From Gemmataceae bacterium (GTDB lineage Bacteria; Planctomycetota; Planctomycetia; Gemmatales; Gemmataceae), in the NCBI GenBank assembly GCA_947474875.1, contig CANJKY010000236.1, positions 1 to 6,304 on the forward strand: 6,304 nucleotides of DNA. The letters run 5' to 3'. Numbering within the stretch: position 1 is the first letter of the stretch; every line of letters begins with the position of its first letter. The notes beneath the pieces were generated by a model. It was not told the DNA's origin. It saw only the letters and a list, made by a program, of their open reading frames with translations, and did not search any database. The position numbers were made by a program, and so were the translations under genes. Positions 1-5,164 of the stretch are shown here, one piece after another.

Positions 1-740
1 ACGAACTGGCGCTTCGGGTGCAGTCGGCGATCTCGAACGACGCCGAACTCGGGCGGCACCAACTGAAGCTGCTGGTGAACGTGCTCGACGGGGTAGCCGT
101 GATCGGCGGGCCGGTGCCGACGCAGGACGTTCGCCCGCGGTTGGAAGCGGTGGTCTCGACGGTCGAGGGTGTCCGCCGGGTGAAGTTAACGGTGTGGGTG
201 CCGGCCCCGGCGAACGTGGACCCATTCGTGACCCGTGTCGGCGAGGTGATGTCACCACCTCAGCCGAGTCGACCAGAACCGAAACCCGCATCGGCCCCGC
301 CTCCCGTGCTGCTGAGCGTGCCGACCGAGCACGGGCGTGCCGCGGACACGGCCGCGCGAACGCACGAACTGTCCGAACGGCTGCCCGGCCTGAGCGACCC
401 GGTGGTGTCGGTCACCACCTCGGACCGCCGGCCGCTGGTCGCGGTGCCGGGCAGCCAGCCCCCGCCGTACCCGCCCATCCCGGCGACGAACCTGCCGACC
501 GAACCGGTTCCCGAGGGTGGGTGGCAGAGCGTGCCAACTCGCCCCGACCCGTTCGACCAATCGGTAACTGAGTTGAAGCGGAGCCCGAAGTTCGGCGGGC
601 TGCGGGTGGAGGTGTCGAACGGCACGGCCGTTGTGAAGGGCACAGCCGCCCGGCACGCCGACGCCTGGGATTTCGCAGACGAAGTGAGGAACCTGCCGAG
701 CGTGCAGCGGGTGGTGGTGGGCGACGTGCGGATCCGATAA
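1..740 (+). CDS. Double BON-domain protein, 5' end outside window
   Basis: The reading frame is open from the left edge (first whole codon at 3) to TAA at 738-740, giving at least 245 residues. Two stretches fit the BON fold (alternating helices and strands, with a central hydrophobic-x-G-x-V/A-hydrophobic-x-G strand pair). The first is about residues 1-66, with the signatures VLDGVAVIGGPV and VEGVRRVKLTVWV. The second is the last 60 residues, with VSNGTAVVKGTA and LPSVQRVVVGDVRI. Between them lies a proline-rich, low-complexity linker of roughly 110 residues. BON domains are known to bind membranes or to occur in envelope-stress, secretin-like and channel proteins; the exact role here is unknown. 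A GTG at 18 could be called as the start, but it would cut the first helix of BON1, whose sequence (ELALRVQSAI) continues to the edge, so the true start is probably upstream. Any signal peptide would also lie outside the window. Confidence 0.75.
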   Translation, partial: ELALRVQSAISNDAELGRHQLKLLVNVLDGVAVIGGPVPTQDVRPRLEAVVSTVEGVRRVKLTVWVPAPANVDPFVTRVGEVMSPPQPSRPEPKPASAPPPVLLSVPTEHGRAADTAARTHELSERLPGLSDPVVSVTTSDRRPLVAVPGSQPPPYPPIPATNLPTEPVPEGGWQSVPTRPDPFDQSVTELKRSPKFGGLRVEVSNGTAVVKGTAARHADAWDFADEVRNLPSVQRVVVGDVRIR

Positions 741-761
741 GTGCCGCTCGGCTCGCGGCAC
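741..761. terminator. Two-way hairpin between convergent genes
   Basis: A perfect 7-bp inverted repeat, GTGCCGC (741-747) and GCGGCAC (755-761), encloses a 7-nt loop. It starts at the base after the BON gene's TAA and ends 5 bp before the decarboxylase stop on the other strand. It nearly fills the 26-bp gap and could serve both transcripts. Neither strand has a T-run after the stem, so it is not a canonical intrinsic terminator. Its position is the main argument. Confidence 0.45.
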
Positions 762-766
762 CTACC

Positions 767-2368
767 TCAGATCATCTCCTCGATACTCCACACCAGCCGA
801 TCGATCACCGCCTCATCCGTCTGCGGGTGGAAGAACACCGCCTTCCAGCCGGGGATCAGGTGCCCGTGCGGGCGGTAGCCGATGTCGGTGGTGAAGCTCA
901 GCCGCGCGTCCACCGCCGGGTCCAGGCTGTACTCCCGCTTGTTGAACAGCCGCCGCACCTCCGCCGTGTACCGCTGAATCTCTTCCGGCGGCAGTTCGCC
1001 CGCTTCCAGCTTGGCGAAGATGTCCTTCGCGTTCCGCCCCTTCGGCAGCACCCACCACACCACGCTCATGCCCGGCGTGTCGGCGTTCAGCACCCGGCAG
1101 TATTCCAGCTTGTCCAGCTTCGACTTCAGGTACTGGGCGAGTTCGAGCGACCGGCCGATGAGCATCTGCCAGCCGTGCAGCCCGATGCCGTTGAGTGACG
1201 CCATCACCGTGTACGGGCCGATGCCGGGACGGGACGTTTCTAGCGTGAACAGGGCCGGATCGCGGCGGTCCACCGCGTCGGCGAAGTACGGCATGCTGGC
1301 GGTGCTACGGGCCAGGTACTTCAGGTCCGATCGGCGGGTGACGATGAACGCCGAACTCGGGTAGTGCCCGCGGCCGGACTTGTGGAAGTCGATGGTCACG
1401 CTGTCCGCCACCCGCAGCCCCTTCGCCAGGTGCTTCGCCCGGTCGATGGTCGGCAGGGTATCAGCGGCGATCTTGAACGGGTTAGCGGCGGTGTCGTACT
1501 CGTTCAGGAAGCACAGCGCCCAGCCGACGGCGGCGTCGGCGTGCAGTTGCGGGGGCGGCTGCCCGTGCCGCTTCGCCGCTTCGTCGATCACCGTGCGGAT
1601 GCCGGCCACGTCGTCCACGCCGAACGCATCCGTGCTACCGAACGTGGCGATGACGAACGCCACCTTGTCCCCCCGCTTGTAAAGCTCGTCCAGCTTATCG
1701 GCCAGAGCTTCCAGCCGCATGGCCATGTTCCGGTCGGTCGGGATGTGGTGCAGGTTGTCGGTGCCCAGCCCGAGCCAGCCGGCGACGGTTGCGGCACAGT
1801 AGTGGGCGGCGTCCGAACAGATGCCCGCCACCCGCACCCCGCCCAGCCCGTTCCGCATCGCCCCCGGCACCACCTTCTCCACCCCGATCCGCGCGCCGTA
1901 CAGGTTGGAGATCGTCCCGCCGACGGTGAACACTCCCCACGGGTCGATGGTGTGGTAGAAGATCAGGTTCGCCAGGGCGGTGATCGCCTTCACCTCCAGC
2001 TCGTTCGACCGCTGGCTGTACGTGTCGGTACACAGGTTCGGGTTCTTCAGCAGGCAGGCGATGGCCCCGATCAGGCTGGCGGCGTTGGCCGGCCCGCGGA
2101 CGTTCTCCAGGTGCAGCGGGCTGGTCCACCCGTCGGTGCCCCAGAAGTACGGGAACACGGCGTCGCGGGCGTCCTTCAGGTTGCCCGGCAGCAGATGGAT
2201 TTCGGGGTTCGCCTGGGCGGTCTCGTAGTTCTGGCTGAGGTAGTGGCCGGGCGGCAGCGCCTGCTGCGCCTTCATCGAGTCCAGGAACTCCTGGAAGATG
2301 CCGGTGACGGCTTTCGGGTCGGCGTCGAAGAAGGTGGCGACGAACTGGTCGTACCGGGCGCGGTCCAT
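767..2368 (-). CDS. Group II PLP-dependent amino acid decarboxylase family protein
   Basis: This 533-residue protein belongs to the glutamate/tyrosine/aromatic-amino-acid decarboxylase superfamily (fold type I PLP enzymes, cytoplasmic). Visible landmarks in order are: GGTISN at about 150-155 (phosphate/cofactor loop); CSDAAHYC at 184-191, with H189 in the position of the histidine that stacks on PLP; HADAA at 276-280, with D278 pairing to the pyridine nitrogen; and DFHKSG at 327-332, with K330 as the Schiff-base lysine. TLETSRPG near 375-382 resembles the ExSRxG/EGSKPG stretch of MfnA-like and enterococcal tyrosine decarboxylases. The usual HKW/HKL is replaced by HKSGRGHYP, so this is a divergent subgroup. 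Length is typical of the larger bacterial members. The substrate cannot be read from sequence; tyrosine, glutamate or another amino acid is possible. The ATG at 2366-2368 precedes a coherent N-terminus but has no strong Shine-Dalgarno. The gene lies 108 bp downstream of the unknown gene on the same strand and converges with the BON gene. Confidence 0.9.
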   Translation of the reverse strand: MDRARYDQFVATFFDADPKAVTGIFQEFLDSMKAQQALPPGHYLSQNYETAQANPEIHLLPGNLKDARDAVFPYFWGTDGWTSPLHLENVRGPANAASLIGAIACLLKNPNLCTDTYSQRSNELEVKAITALANLIFYHTIDPWGVFTVGGTISNLYGARIGVEKVVPGAMRNGLGGVRVAGICSDAAHYCAATVAGWLGLGTDNLHHIPTDRNMAMRLEALADKLDELYKRGDKVAFVIATFGSTDAFGVDDVAGIRTVIDEAAKRHGQPPPQLHADAAVGWALCFLNEYDTAANPFKIAADTLPTIDRAKHLAKGLRVADSVTIDFHKSGRGHYPSSAFIVTRRSDLKYLARSTASMPYFADAVDRRDPALFTLETSRPGIGPYTVMASLNGIGLHGWQMLIGRSLELAQYLKSKLDKLEYCRVLNADTPGMSVVWWVLPKGRNAKDIFAKLEAGELPPEEIQRYTAEVRRLFNKREYSLDPAVDARLSFTTDIGYRPHGHLIPGWKAVFFHPQTDEAVIDRLVWSIEEMI

Positions 2369-2426
2369 GAACGGCGGCTCTGGTGAATGGGGCCGCAGGT
2401 AGATTACGGACGGGCAGAGGGTTAGC

Positions 2427-2472
2427 CGCGAGCCGAAGGCGAGCGCGACTGGATCGCGAGTGCTGCGACTCG
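2427..2472. repeat. Cluster of small hairpins between two minus-strand genes
   Basis: Three short dyads lie in 46 bases. The first is CGC-GA-GCC-GAA-GGC-GA-GCG (2427-2445), in which outer and inner 3-bp stems are separated by facing GA steps. The second is CGCGA (2444-2448) with TCGCG (2454-2458). The third is CGAGT (2457-2461) with ACTCG (2468-2472). They overlap slightly, so not all can form together. The last sits 4 bp beyond the stop of the unknown gene (2477-2479), so for minus-strand transcripts it comes directly after that gene and could end or stabilise its mRNA. There is no T-run. The rest of the 2369-2476 gap holds no gene, and I see no convincing promoter for the decarboxylase. Confidence 0.4.
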
Positions 2473-2476
2473 TGAC

Positions 2477-2953
2477 TCAGAGTGGCAAGGGGTCGGTGAA
2501 CAAGTTGTAGCGCTCCGTTAGCCGATAGAATCGTTTACCCACCGCCTCGCCATACCGTTGCTCGAACGCCGCCCACTGCGCGCACGCCAGCGGAAGAAAG
2601 GCAAGCGTGTCGCCACCGTTGGAGTCGATACAGAATCGTACTTCAAACACCGGGTCCAGCGCCCGATTGAGGGCACACAGAGTAATATGGCGGTCGCTGC
2701 CGCTGTAGCTGAGTGGCACCATGACTCGCTTGTCGCGATAGCGGACGTAGACCTCGTAACCTTGCTCGGATTCGACTTTTACCAATTCTCCGGTCAGGAA
2801 GCCGGTCTGGAGAACCAGTTCGCAGCTCTCGGGTATCGTTTCATCCTCCTGTCTCCAGTCGATCCAGAACACAGTGGCGTCGTCATCGAGCAATGCAGCG
2901 ATTGCTGTCTTGCTATGTGTTTCGAGTACCGCAACAACTTTGCCGATATCCAT
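2477..2953 (-). CDS. Acidic 158-residue protein of unknown function
   Basis: I do not recognise this family with confidence. The protein has 158 residues, is rich in Asp/Glu (around 25 acidic residues), and has no signal peptide, membrane segment or metal-binding cluster. Features that look like a real folded protein are: an amphipathic N-terminal helix (residues 1-22), an aromatic strand VFWIDW (28-33), a strand pair around YEVYVRYRDKRVMVPL (66-81), the stretch SYSGSDRHITLCALNRAL (82-99), VRFCIDSNGGDTLAFLPL (105-122), and a C-terminal helical part ending NLFTDPLPL. GC counted over 2521-2940 is about 57%, against 60-80% in sampled 60-base blocks of the neighbouring genes, which suggests different ancestry. 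The start ATG (2951-2953) is preceded by a purine-rich GGCGGCGGA. A small acidic cytosolic protein of this size could be an immunity protein of a polymorphic toxin, but no toxin gene is visible, so this is only a guess. Confidence 0.7.
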   Translation of the reverse strand: MDIGKVVAVLETHSKTAIAALLDDDATVFWIDWRQEDETIPESCELVLQTGFLTGELVKVESEQGYEVYVRYRDKRVMVPLSYSGSDRHITLCALNRALDPVFEVRFCIDSNGGDTLAFLPLACAQWAAFEQRYGEAVGKRFYRLTERYNLFTDPLPL

Positions 2954-3000
2954 GAACTATCCGCCGCCGAACGACCCCGTTGGGGTCGGTGTGGAGGGTG

Positions 3001-3006
3001 ATTGTA
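3001..3006 (-). promoter_or_regulatory. Possible -10 box for the unknown gene
   Basis: On the minus strand these bases read TACAAT, matching five of six positions of the sigma-70 -10 consensus. Transcription would begin near 2994 and give a leader of about 40 nt containing hairpin A. No good -35 hexamer is found 16-18 bp upstream, where hairpin B lies, so the call is weak. Confidence 0.2.
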
Positions 3007-3050
3007 CCCGGGGTGTCGGTGCATCGCACCTCAACCCCGGGCTGAAAGAA

Positions 3051-3067
3051 CAACCCCTTCGGGGTTG
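3051..3067 (-). terminator. Possible terminator of the CmoB-like methyltransferase gene
   Basis: Hairpin C of the array has a perfect 7-bp stem and a 3-nt loop. On the minus strand it is followed by TTCTTTC, a broken T-rich run. It lies about 58 bp beyond the stop of the minus-strand methyltransferase, a reasonable place for its transcript to end. The run is short and interrupted, so efficiency is uncertain. Confidence 0.35.
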
Positions 3068-3125
3068 AAAACTGCCGACGGAGAGGCGAATACCACGCGG
3101 GTGGCTTCGTGACCTGGGGTACTCC

Positions 3126-3983
3126 TCACCCCTTGGGGCTGAGTGGGCGGTCGGCGGCGCGGCTAAGGACGAACACCCGCCGCCGGGCAGGGCCGCCGAA
3201 CGCCGCCTCGTAGGCGTTCCCGCCGGTCAGCCCGTCCACCGTCAGCCCGAACGTGACCCCCAGCGCCCGCACCCCGAGGTCGTTCGGCACGAAGATGGTG
3301 CTGTTGCCGGGGTTGTCGATCATGCCGCGGTGCTGCGGCACGGTGGTGGCGTACACGTCGGACGCCAGCTCGAACAGCGGCTGGCTGCCGCCGTGCGGCG
3401 ACACCTGCGTTTCCAGGTACACCCGCCCGCCGGGGGCCAGCAACCGCTCGACCGCCCGCATCCCGGCCACCGGGTTCTCCAGGTGGTTGAGCACGCCGTA
3501 CAGCAGGATCACGTCGTACTCCGCCCGCCCCGGCAGGTTCTGGAACTCGTCCACCGTGACGCGGATGTTCGCGTCCCACTCGTCGTCGGCGAAGCGGAGG
3601 TTGGCCGGGAAGGTGCCGTGCGCGAGCGTGGCCGGGTTGACCGCGTGGACCTCATCGGCCCCGCACAACGCCGCGGCGATGCTGAAGAACCCGTCGTTCG
3701 CCCCCACATCCAGCACCCGCTTGCCGGCCAGGCAGTCGCGGTCGGCGCCGAAGCACGACGCCCACAGCCGCTGCTCGCGGTTCGGGTCGCCGCTCGCCCC
3801 GCGGATGCGGGTGCCGTCCCGCAGCGGCATGGTCTGGAACCAGTACCGGCCGTTCGGCGGGGACACGATCGGCACGTTGTCGATGCTCAGGAACTTCTCG
3901 GCGAGCGAATGGCGTTCGGCCCGGTCGAGCGACGGGCGGAGGGCGGCGACGCGGCGGAACGTGCGGTCAAGAAGCGAAGGCAT
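3126..3983 (-). CDS. Class I SAM-dependent methyltransferase, CmoB/DUF1698-like
   Basis: A 285-residue protein. The middle holds a Rossmann-type methyltransferase domain: motif I VLDVGANDGFFS (90-101), strand 2 EVHAVNPATL (111-120), a motif-II-like YDVILLYGVLNHLENP (156-171), and post-motif LLAPGGRVYLET (181-192). The segment before it, YWFQTMPLRDGTRIRG (47-62), matches the W-[FY]-x-[TN]-[IM]-x-L-x-[DN]-G pattern seen ahead of the domain in CmoB-like (Methyltransf_9/DUF1698) proteins. CmoB itself completes cmo5U34 in tRNA using carboxy-SAM, but many relatives act on other or unknown substrates, so tRNA is only one option. Residue 116 is Asn where an acidic residue usually contacts the SAM ribose. 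The frame stays open upstream to 4220, but the start at 3983 is chosen because GGAG lies 7 nt before it and similarity begins there; the extra 79 residues look like noise. It is divergent from the second methyltransferase. Confidence 0.85.
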   Translation of the reverse strand: MPSLLDRTFRRVAALRPSLDRAERHSLAEKFLSIDNVPIVSPPNGRYWFQTMPLRDGTRIRGASGDPNREQRLWASCFGADRDCLAGKRVLDVGANDGFFSIAAALCGADEVHAVNPATLAHGTFPANLRFADDEWDANIRVTVDEFQNLPGRAEYDVILLYGVLNHLENPVAGMRAVERLLAPGGRVYLETQVSPHGGSQPLFELASDVYATTVPQHRGMIDNPGNSTIFVPNDLGVRALGVTFGLTVDGLTGGNAYEAAFGGPARRRVFVLSRAADRPLSPKG

Positions 3984-3990
3984 GGCGGCA

Positions 3991-3994
3991 CTCC
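3991..3994 (-). promoter_or_regulatory. Ribosome binding site that fixes the CmoB-like start
   Basis: The minus strand reads GGAG, then TGCCGCC, then ATG: a 7-nt spacing. This supports the start at 3983 over the longer upstream reading that begins at 4220. Confidence 0.65.
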
Positions 3995-4093
3995 GTTGCC
4001 GGTGGGGGCGAGGTTGGGTGGGTATCGTAAGTGGCCGCATGACCGAATGAAAGTGAAAAATCGGCGCTATCGGTTCAGCCTGTGCAGTTGGGC

Positions 4094-4123
4094 TTGCAAC
4101 CCGCATCCGGCAAGTTCCATAAT
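4094..4123 (+). promoter_or_regulatory. Candidate sigma-70 promoter for the fusion methyltransferase
   Basis: TTGCAA (4094-4099, four of six consensus positions) and CATAAT (4118-4123, five of six) are separated by 18 bp in a locally AT-richer part of the 190-bp divergent intergenic region. Transcription would start near 4130, leaving a leader of about 44 nt with the GGAG site near its end. For the opposite gene I see only a poor TACGAT box (4024-4029, minus) with no good -35. Confidence 0.4.
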
Positions 4124-4162
4124 CCGCGATCCGACCGCCACGGACGCGGCGGACACACCACC

Positions 4163-4166
4163 GGAG
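4163..4166 (+). promoter_or_regulatory. Ribosome binding site of the fusion methyltransferase
   Basis: GGAG followed by seven bases and ATG at 4174. It favours this start over the in-frame ATG at 4189. The core and spacing are the same as for the divergent neighbour. Confidence 0.6.
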
Positions 4167-4173
4167 CGCACGG

Positions 4174-5076
4174 ATGCTCACGCGAACCATGCGGCGGGTG
4201 CGGAAGCTCGTCACCGGCATTCAGCTCGGCGGGCACGAGGCGGCGATGCTGGTGTGGAACGGGTTCCGCATGGCGCTCGACCGCCACCCGACGCCGGACG
4301 AGGAGCGGATGTACGGCGGGGCGCTCACCGCCGGCCGGCTCAGCCCGTCCGAGTTCCTGGCCGAGCTGACCAAGTCGAGCGAGTACGAACCCCGCACCCC
4401 GCCCAGCCCGCTGCACGCCCTGCACGCCGCCCGCGAGGTGATGGTGCGGGGGCTGCCGAAGGCGGACACCATCGTGGACCTGGGCGGCGGGGCGGATGAT
4501 CGACCGATGGGGGCGATGGTGTTCATGGGCTACCCGTACCGGTTCGACACGCTCACCATCGTGGAGCCGCCGCGGGAGGACCGGCACGACCTGTACAAAA
4601 ACCTGGCCCCCGGCGACCCGATCGAGTACGACACCGGCCGCGGGGTGGTGCAGTACCTGTACACATCGATGGCGGACCTGTCGCCCATCCCGTCCGGGTC
4701 GGTGGACCTGGTGTTCTCCGGCGAGTCGATCGAGCACGTCACTCGTGAGGACTGCGAGCGGGTGCTGGCCGAGACCCGGCGGGTGCTGAAGCCGTGCGGC
4801 CGGTTCTGCTTCGACACCCCGAACCGGGCGGTCACGCGGGTGCAGTTCGGCGACGGGCAGTTCATCAACCCAGACCACAAGTACGAGTACACCCACGCCG
4901 AGATGCGAGACCTGCTCGACCGGCACGGGTTCGAGGTGGAGGAGCAGAAGGGCATTTCGTGGTGCCCGTCCGCCGCCGAGGGGCGGTTCGACCTGGGCGA
5001 GATCATGGAGAACATCGGCGTGTACGACGACATCGAGAACTGCTACCTGCTGTACTACCGCTGCCGCCCAAGATGA
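4174..5076 (+). CDS. DUF4214-like domain fused to a SAM-dependent methyltransferase
   Basis: A 300-residue protein of two parts. Residues about 22-73 (LVWNGFRMALDRHPTPDEER onward, ending SPSEFLAELTKSSEY) fit the DUF4214 pattern: an aromatic helix, R-x-P-xx-E, then a second helix ending in xSxEF/Y. Residues about 97-255 form a Methyltransf_11/23-type Rossmann domain: motif I VDLGGGADD (101-109), acidic end of strand 2 at E131, D168 after strand 3, VDLVFSGESIEHV (177-189), RRVLKPCGRFCFDTPNR (202-218), and the usual late EYTHAEMRDLLDRHGFEVEE (238-257). DUF4214 often accompanies glycosyltransferases and methyltransferases of surface-glycan clusters, so a sugar or glycolipid substrate is a fair guess, but no glycosyltransferase lies in the window. 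There is no signal peptide, so it should be cytoplasmic. It is transcribed away from the CmoB-like gene and converges with tsaD. Confidence 0.85.
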   Translation: MLTRTMRRVRKLVTGIQLGGHEAAMLVWNGFRMALDRHPTPDEERMYGGALTAGRLSPSEFLAELTKSSEYEPRTPPSPLHALHAAREVMVRGLPKADTIVDLGGGADDRPMGAMVFMGYPYRFDTLTIVEPPREDRHDLYKNLAPGDPIEYDTGRGVVQYLYTSMADLSPIPSGSVDLVFSGESIEHVTREDCERVLAETRRVLKPCGRFCFDTPNRAVTRVQFGDGQFINPDHKYEYTHAEMRDLLDRHGFEVEEQKGISWCPSAAEGRFDLGEIMENIGVYDDIENCYLLYYRCRPR

Positions 5077-5078
5077 AC

Positions 5079-5145
5079 CACCGGCGGGCCAGCGGTGCCA
5101 CGGAAGGACTGGCTTCGTGGCACCGGCGGGCCGCCGGTGCCACGG
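5079..5145. repeat. Two-copy 25-nt direct repeat with inverted parts
   Basis: Copies at 5079-5103 and 5121-5145 share CACCGGCGGGCC, two variable bases (AG in the first, GC in the second), then CGGTGCCACGG: 23 of 25 identical. Between them CGTGGCACCG (5116-5125) is the reverse complement of CGGTGCCACG in both copies, so each copy can pair with the middle segment and two exclusive hairpins are possible. The module fills most of the 79-bp gap between the convergent genes. It resembles dispersed extragenic palindromes, but dispersal cannot be tested here. Confidence 0.65.
5116..5144. terminator. Long palindrome, likely two-way terminator or REP element
   Basis: A 29-nt palindrome: 14 bases on each side of a central G at 5130 are perfectly complementary, the left arm beginning CGTGGCACCGG and the right arm ending CCGGTGCCACG. 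It sits between the stop codons of the fusion methyltransferase (5076) and tsaD (5156, minus). It should form a very stable hairpin in either transcript. There is no T-run, so termination would be of a non-canonical kind, or the element is an mRNA 3'-end stabiliser. Confidence 0.5.
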
Positions 5146-5164
5146 TCACAGGAAGTCACAGGAA
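5145..5164. repeat. 10-bp tandem duplication at the 3' end of tsaD
   Basis: GTCACAGGAA occurs twice head to tail (5145-5154 and 5155-5164). The tsaD stop (TCA on plus, 5156-5158) is inside the second copy, and the first copy carries an identical TCA just past the end. The protein ends the same way with or without the duplication. Confidence 0.6.

Larger units (their letters stand above)
2972..3067. repeat. Ordered array of three GC-rich hairpins (REP-like)
   Basis: Three separate dyads follow one another. A: CGACCCC-GTT-GGGGTCG (2972-2988). B: CCCGGGGT (3007-3014) pairs with ACCCCGGG (3034-3041), enclosing 3x3 mismatches and an inner GGTGC-ATC-GCACC hairpin (3018-3030), a perfectly symmetric 8-3-5-3-5-3-8 layout. 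C: CAACCCC-TTC-GGGGTTG (3051-3067). TCAACCCC at 3031-3038 can also pair with GGGGTTGA at 3061-3068, giving an alternative B/C fold. Read on the minus strand, the internal mismatches of B are TGA facing GAC, which includes tandem G-A pairs. The array fills most of the gap between the CmoB-like gene (stop at 3126) and the unknown gene (start at 2953). Its form fits repetitive extragenic palindromes, but only one copy is in this window, so dispersal is not shown. A structured leader RNA is the alternative. Confidence 0.6.

Noticed and set aside
243..261. Dyad GAGGTG / CACCTC in the BON gene
   Set aside because: A 6-bp dyad inside coding sequence in high-GC DNA is expected by chance, and nothing nearby suggests an operator.
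1364..2386. Long open frame (340 codons) on the plus strand opposite the decarboxylase
   Set aside because: It is antisense to a clearly conserved enzyme; its Arg/Val/Gly/His-rich translation is what high-GC codons give in the wrong frame.
2558..3001. 147-codon plus-strand frame opposite the unknown gene
   Set aside because: I weighed it as the true gene because the minus product is unrecognised. The minus product has balanced composition, plausible secondary structure and a hydrophobic core pattern; the plus frame runs into the hairpin array and looks less protein-like.
2972..3067. CRISPR array
   Set aside because: The repeated cores differ in sequence and spacing, there are no spacers of uniform length, and each unit is a self-complementary hairpin.
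2874..3068. Small plus-strand frame ending within the hairpin array (ends HLNPGLKEQPLRG)
   Set aside because: Its C-terminal half is a translation of the palindromes and its N-terminal half is antisense to the unknown gene; it is probably a spurious ORF.
2369..3125. Insertion sequence or transposon around the unknown gene
   Set aside because: No transposase, matching terminal inverted repeats or target-site duplication was found; the hairpins on the two sides do not share sequence.
4024..4053. Promoter for the CmoB-like gene (minus TACGAT with a TTTCAT-like -35)
   Set aside because: The -35 matches only two of six positions and other spacings are no better, so no firm call was made.
3984..4220. 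N-terminal extension of the CmoB-like methyltransferase to an upstream ATG (79 extra residues)
   Set aside because: The extra sequence is arginine-rich and unlike the family, crosses the divergent promoter region and overlaps the opposite gene's start. A GGAG site 7 nt before the ATG at 3983 gives a better start.
3330..4499. 389-codon plus-strand open frame spanning the first methyltransferase, the divergent gap and part of the second
   Set aside because: It overlaps two well-supported genes out of frame, and its translation is low-complexity Arg/Ala/Val/His-rich.
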